A DNA stretch of 5,054 bases from an uncultured Spartobacteria bacterium. Its GTDB lineage: Bacteria > Verrucomicrobiota > Verrucomicrobiia > Chthoniobacterales > JAATET01. The stretch covers positions 1 through 5,054 of the forward strand of contig CALGTD010000008.1 of the NCBI GenBank assembly GCA_937901895.1. The letters run 5' to 3'. Made by a program: the position numbers and the translations under genes. The notes under the pieces are model-generated. The model ran no database searches. It was not told the origin of the DNA and worked only from the letters and a program-made list of their open reading frames with translations. This document shows, piece after piece, positions 4,097 to 5,054 of the stretch (the first letter of the stretch is position 1; every line of letters begins with the position of its first letter).

Positions 4097-4555
4097 ATGA
4101 ACGTCCGCGAGTTCACCATCGATCGATACGACGAAGTTGTTTCCCTCTGGCGGCGCACGCCCGGTATTTGCGTGCGCGACACCGACTCACGTGAAGCCAC
4201 CGAGCGCTACCTCCGCCGCAATCCCGGCCTCAGCTTCATCGCCGAAGTCGACGGCATTGTGGTGGGAAGCGCGTTGTCCGGCCACGATGGACGTCGCGGC
4301 TATCTCCAACACGTCGCCGTCGAGCCTCAACAGCGGAAACGCGGGATCGCCGACACGCTGGTGTCGCACTGCCTGGCCGCTTTGCAGCGCGAAGGCATTC
4401 TGAAGGTTCACCTCGATGTGCTCACCTCCAATGTCGACGCGCAGGACTACTGGCTGCGTCGCGGATGGGAATGGCGCGACGATCTCATCCGATTTTCGCG
4501 CCCCGTGACGCTTGCCACCGATGTCCGGAGCGGCGCCGCAGCGAAAAAAAGATGA
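4097..4555 (+). CDS. GNAT acetyltransferase, YpeA-like
   Basis: A 152-residue GNAT-fold protein that would transfer acetyl from acetyl-CoA to an amine; the substrate is not known. N-terminal strand and helix: VREFTIDRYDEVVSLWRRTPG (3-23). Then RNPGLSFIAEVDGIVVGSALSGHDGRRGYLQHVAVEP (41-77) covers strands 2-4. Motif A follows as R80-K-R-G83-I-A85, the R/Q-x-x-G-x-A pyrophosphate loop that binds CoA. The C-terminal part has LDVLTSNVDAQDYWLRRGWEWRDDL (106-130), with the usual Y118 and RGW ending. The order, and the LWRR-x-P start with GHDGRRGYL, fit the YpeA-like subgroup. The protein is full length. No clear Shine-Dalgarno precedes the ATG. Its TGA overlaps an ATG (ATGA, 4552-4555) of a following small ORF. 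Confidence 0.92.
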   Translation: MNVREFTIDRYDEVVSLWRRTPGICVRDTDSREATERYLRRNPGLSFIAEVDGIVVGSALSGHDGRRGYLQHVAVEPQQRKRGIADTLVSHCLAALQREGILKVHLDVLTSNVDAQDYWLRRGWEWRDDLIRFSRPVTLATDVRSGAAAKKR

Positions 4556-4698
4556 TCATCAGGCAAGAGCACGCGGGCGAGGCCGACACGTTGCGGAATA
4601 GTTATCTTCGAATGGGTGACTCCGTATGGAAGAAGCGTCCCCCAGGCGCACCCACCGTTTTTGACGCTCCGCCAAACGGAGCCATCATGCCTCCGTGA
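4552..4698 (+). CDS. Possible 48-residue small ORF coupled to GNAT and KTSC genes
   Basis: The ATG overlaps the GNAT stop as ATGA, and the TGA overlaps the GTG of the next gene as GTGA. The product would begin MIIRQEHAGEADTLRNSYLR and end in a proline-rich tail (PPGAPTVFDAPPNGAIMPP). The first 14 residues look like the first strand and helix start of a GNAT protein, so it may be a truncated acetyltransferase remnant rather than a functional small protein. No family is recognised. Confidence rests only on the double overlap. Confidence 0.28.
   Translation: MIIRQEHAGEADTLRNSYLRMGDSVWKKRPPGAPTVFDAPPNGAIMPP
4667..4681 (+). promoter_or_regulatory. Small hairpin before the KTSC-like start
   Basis: CTCCG (4667-4671) and CGGAG (4677-4681) form a perfect 5-bp stem around CCAAA. 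Its 3' arm holds GGAG, the best ribosome-binding-like sequence here. GGAG is 5 nt before ATG 4687 (which encodes only MPP then stop) and 13 nt before the KTSC GTG at 4695. The hairpin could hide this site, but a chance stem of this size is not unlikely. Confidence 0.25.
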
Positions 4699-4919
4699 AA
4701 TCATATCGGAATCCAGACTCGGGCATCACCGGCTACGACTATGGTGACCGCTGGATTCTCATCCGATTCGTCGGCGGCGCGATCCACGCCTACACCCTGG
4801 CGCGGATTGGCGCGAAACACCTCGCGGAGCTCAAACGATTGGCCGACTCCGGCGACGGCTTAAACACCTATATCAACACCCATCCGCAGGTGAAGGACGG
4901 CTCCTCGCGGATCGAATGA
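4695..4919 (+). CDS. KTSC-domain-like small protein
   Basis: A 74-residue protein from a GTG start. The pattern SGITGYDYGDRWILIRFVGGAIHAYTLARIG (9-39), followed by a helix (AKHLAELKRLADSGDGL) and NTYINTHPQVKDG, matches the KTSC-type domain: a short beta-meander followed by a helix and a conserved 'G-x-xxNxYIN' segment. KTSC domains occur alone or next to lysyl-tRNA synthetase-like and nucleic-acid proteins; their function is not established. The GTG is chosen because the homologous region starts immediately after it and no in-frame ATG is available nearby. It overlaps the preceding small ORF by GTGA, which suggests translational coupling or simply tight packing. The stop at 4917-4919 is 35 nt from the convergent gene. 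Confidence 0.7.
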   Translation: MKSYRNPDSGITGYDYGDRWILIRFVGGAIHAYTLARIGAKHLAELKRLADSGDGLNTYINTHPQVKDGSSRIE

Positions 4920-4954
4920 TCTCCGATCTATGGATCCACGCATTACCCTCACGC

Positions 4955-5054
4955 TCACTTCCGATCGGCAACCTCCCCTGCCGCCGCCCGTCCCGCGAGC
5001 CAGCCCGTTGTCCACGCCGCCTGGAAGTTGAACCCGCCGGTTACTCCATCGATG
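4955..5054 (-). CDS. BaiN/HI0933-family flavoprotein, C-terminal end (partial)
   Basis: Reading the minus strand from the window edge gives IDGVTGGFNFQAAWTTGWLAGRAAAGEVADRK and a TGA (4957-4955). DGVTGG(F/Y)N(F/L)QxAWxxGxLAG is the highly conserved C-terminal FAD-binding signature of the NAD(P)/FAD-dependent oxidoreductases related to HI0933 and BaiN. Only the last 32 residues are inside the window; the gene starts to the right. It is convergent with the KTSC-like gene. It is a typical housekeeping-type chromosomal gene and supports the view that the cassette array has ended by this point. Confidence 0.85.
   Translation of the reverse strand, partial: IDGVTGGFNFQAAWTTGWLAGRAAAGEVADRK

Noticed and set aside
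4655..4674. TTTTTGACGCTCCGCC before the KTSC-like gene as an eighth attC-like end
   Set aside because: It resembles TCTTTGACGTTCGGC only partly, has no matching GCCAAC entry after the GNAT stop, and lies inside an overlapping gene chain.
1..5054. tRNA, rRNA, riboswitch or strong intrinsic terminators
   Set aside because: No cloverleaf, conserved rRNA segment, known riboswitch core or GC stem followed by a T-run was found by eye. The site hairpins lack T-runs after them.

Overview
This window looks like the distal end of a chromosomal integron gene-cassette array from an environmental Gram-negative-type bacterium, followed by ordinary chromosomal genes. The case rests on layout. Six short + strand genes or gene groups lie head to tail at 0.4-1.0 kb spacing, all in one orientation. 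They are separated by a family of hairpin-forming sites that open with GCCAA(C) (R''-like) just after a stop codon and close with GTTNGGC-like (R'-like) 1-13 nt before most starts. The gene content is also typical of cassettes: small glyoxalase-fold proteins, a DUF1801-like protein, a SMI1/KNR4-like protein and small membrane proteins. No integrase or attI site is in the window, so the integron assignment is inferred. The host phylum cannot be fixed from this sequence; Verrucomicrobiota or Proteobacteria are plausible, with low confidence.

Layout. 1-51: right half of a first attC-like site. 58-432: SUKH (SMI1/KNR4)-like protein. 445-477: short site. 505-1035: VOC (glyoxalase-fold) protein. 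1037-1118: full-length site. 1124-1534: second, unrelated VOC protein. 1534-1614: full-length site. 1628-2044: orphan two-helix membrane protein with a basic tail. 2046-2122: full-length site. 2124-2531: DUF1801-like protein. 2544-2567: a 24-bp minimal site. 2654-3177 and 3140-3538: a frameshifted DUF998 membrane gene overlapping, and probably fused by deletion to, the C-terminal part of another membrane protein gene. 3551-3583: degenerate short site. 3587-4027: DoxX-family membrane protein, the last gene with a site in front of it.

After 4027 no further sites are seen and the sequence becomes visibly more GC-rich. There follow a YpeA-like GNAT acetyltransferase (4097-4555), a possible 48-residue ORF (4552-4698) and a KTSC-like small protein (4695-4919). 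These three are chained by 4-nt ATGA and GTGA overlaps. The minus-strand 3' end of a BaiN/HI0933-family flavoprotein gene (4955-5054) converges on them.

The array genes probably do not form a pathway. They look like independently acquired adaptive functions (small-molecule binding or detoxification, possible immunity, membrane functions) that would depend on read-through transcription from an upstream integron promoter. The most interesting points are the unusual attC family with full-length and severely shortened members, the damaged DUF998/membrane-protein cassette, and the overlapping small-gene chain at the chromosomal side.
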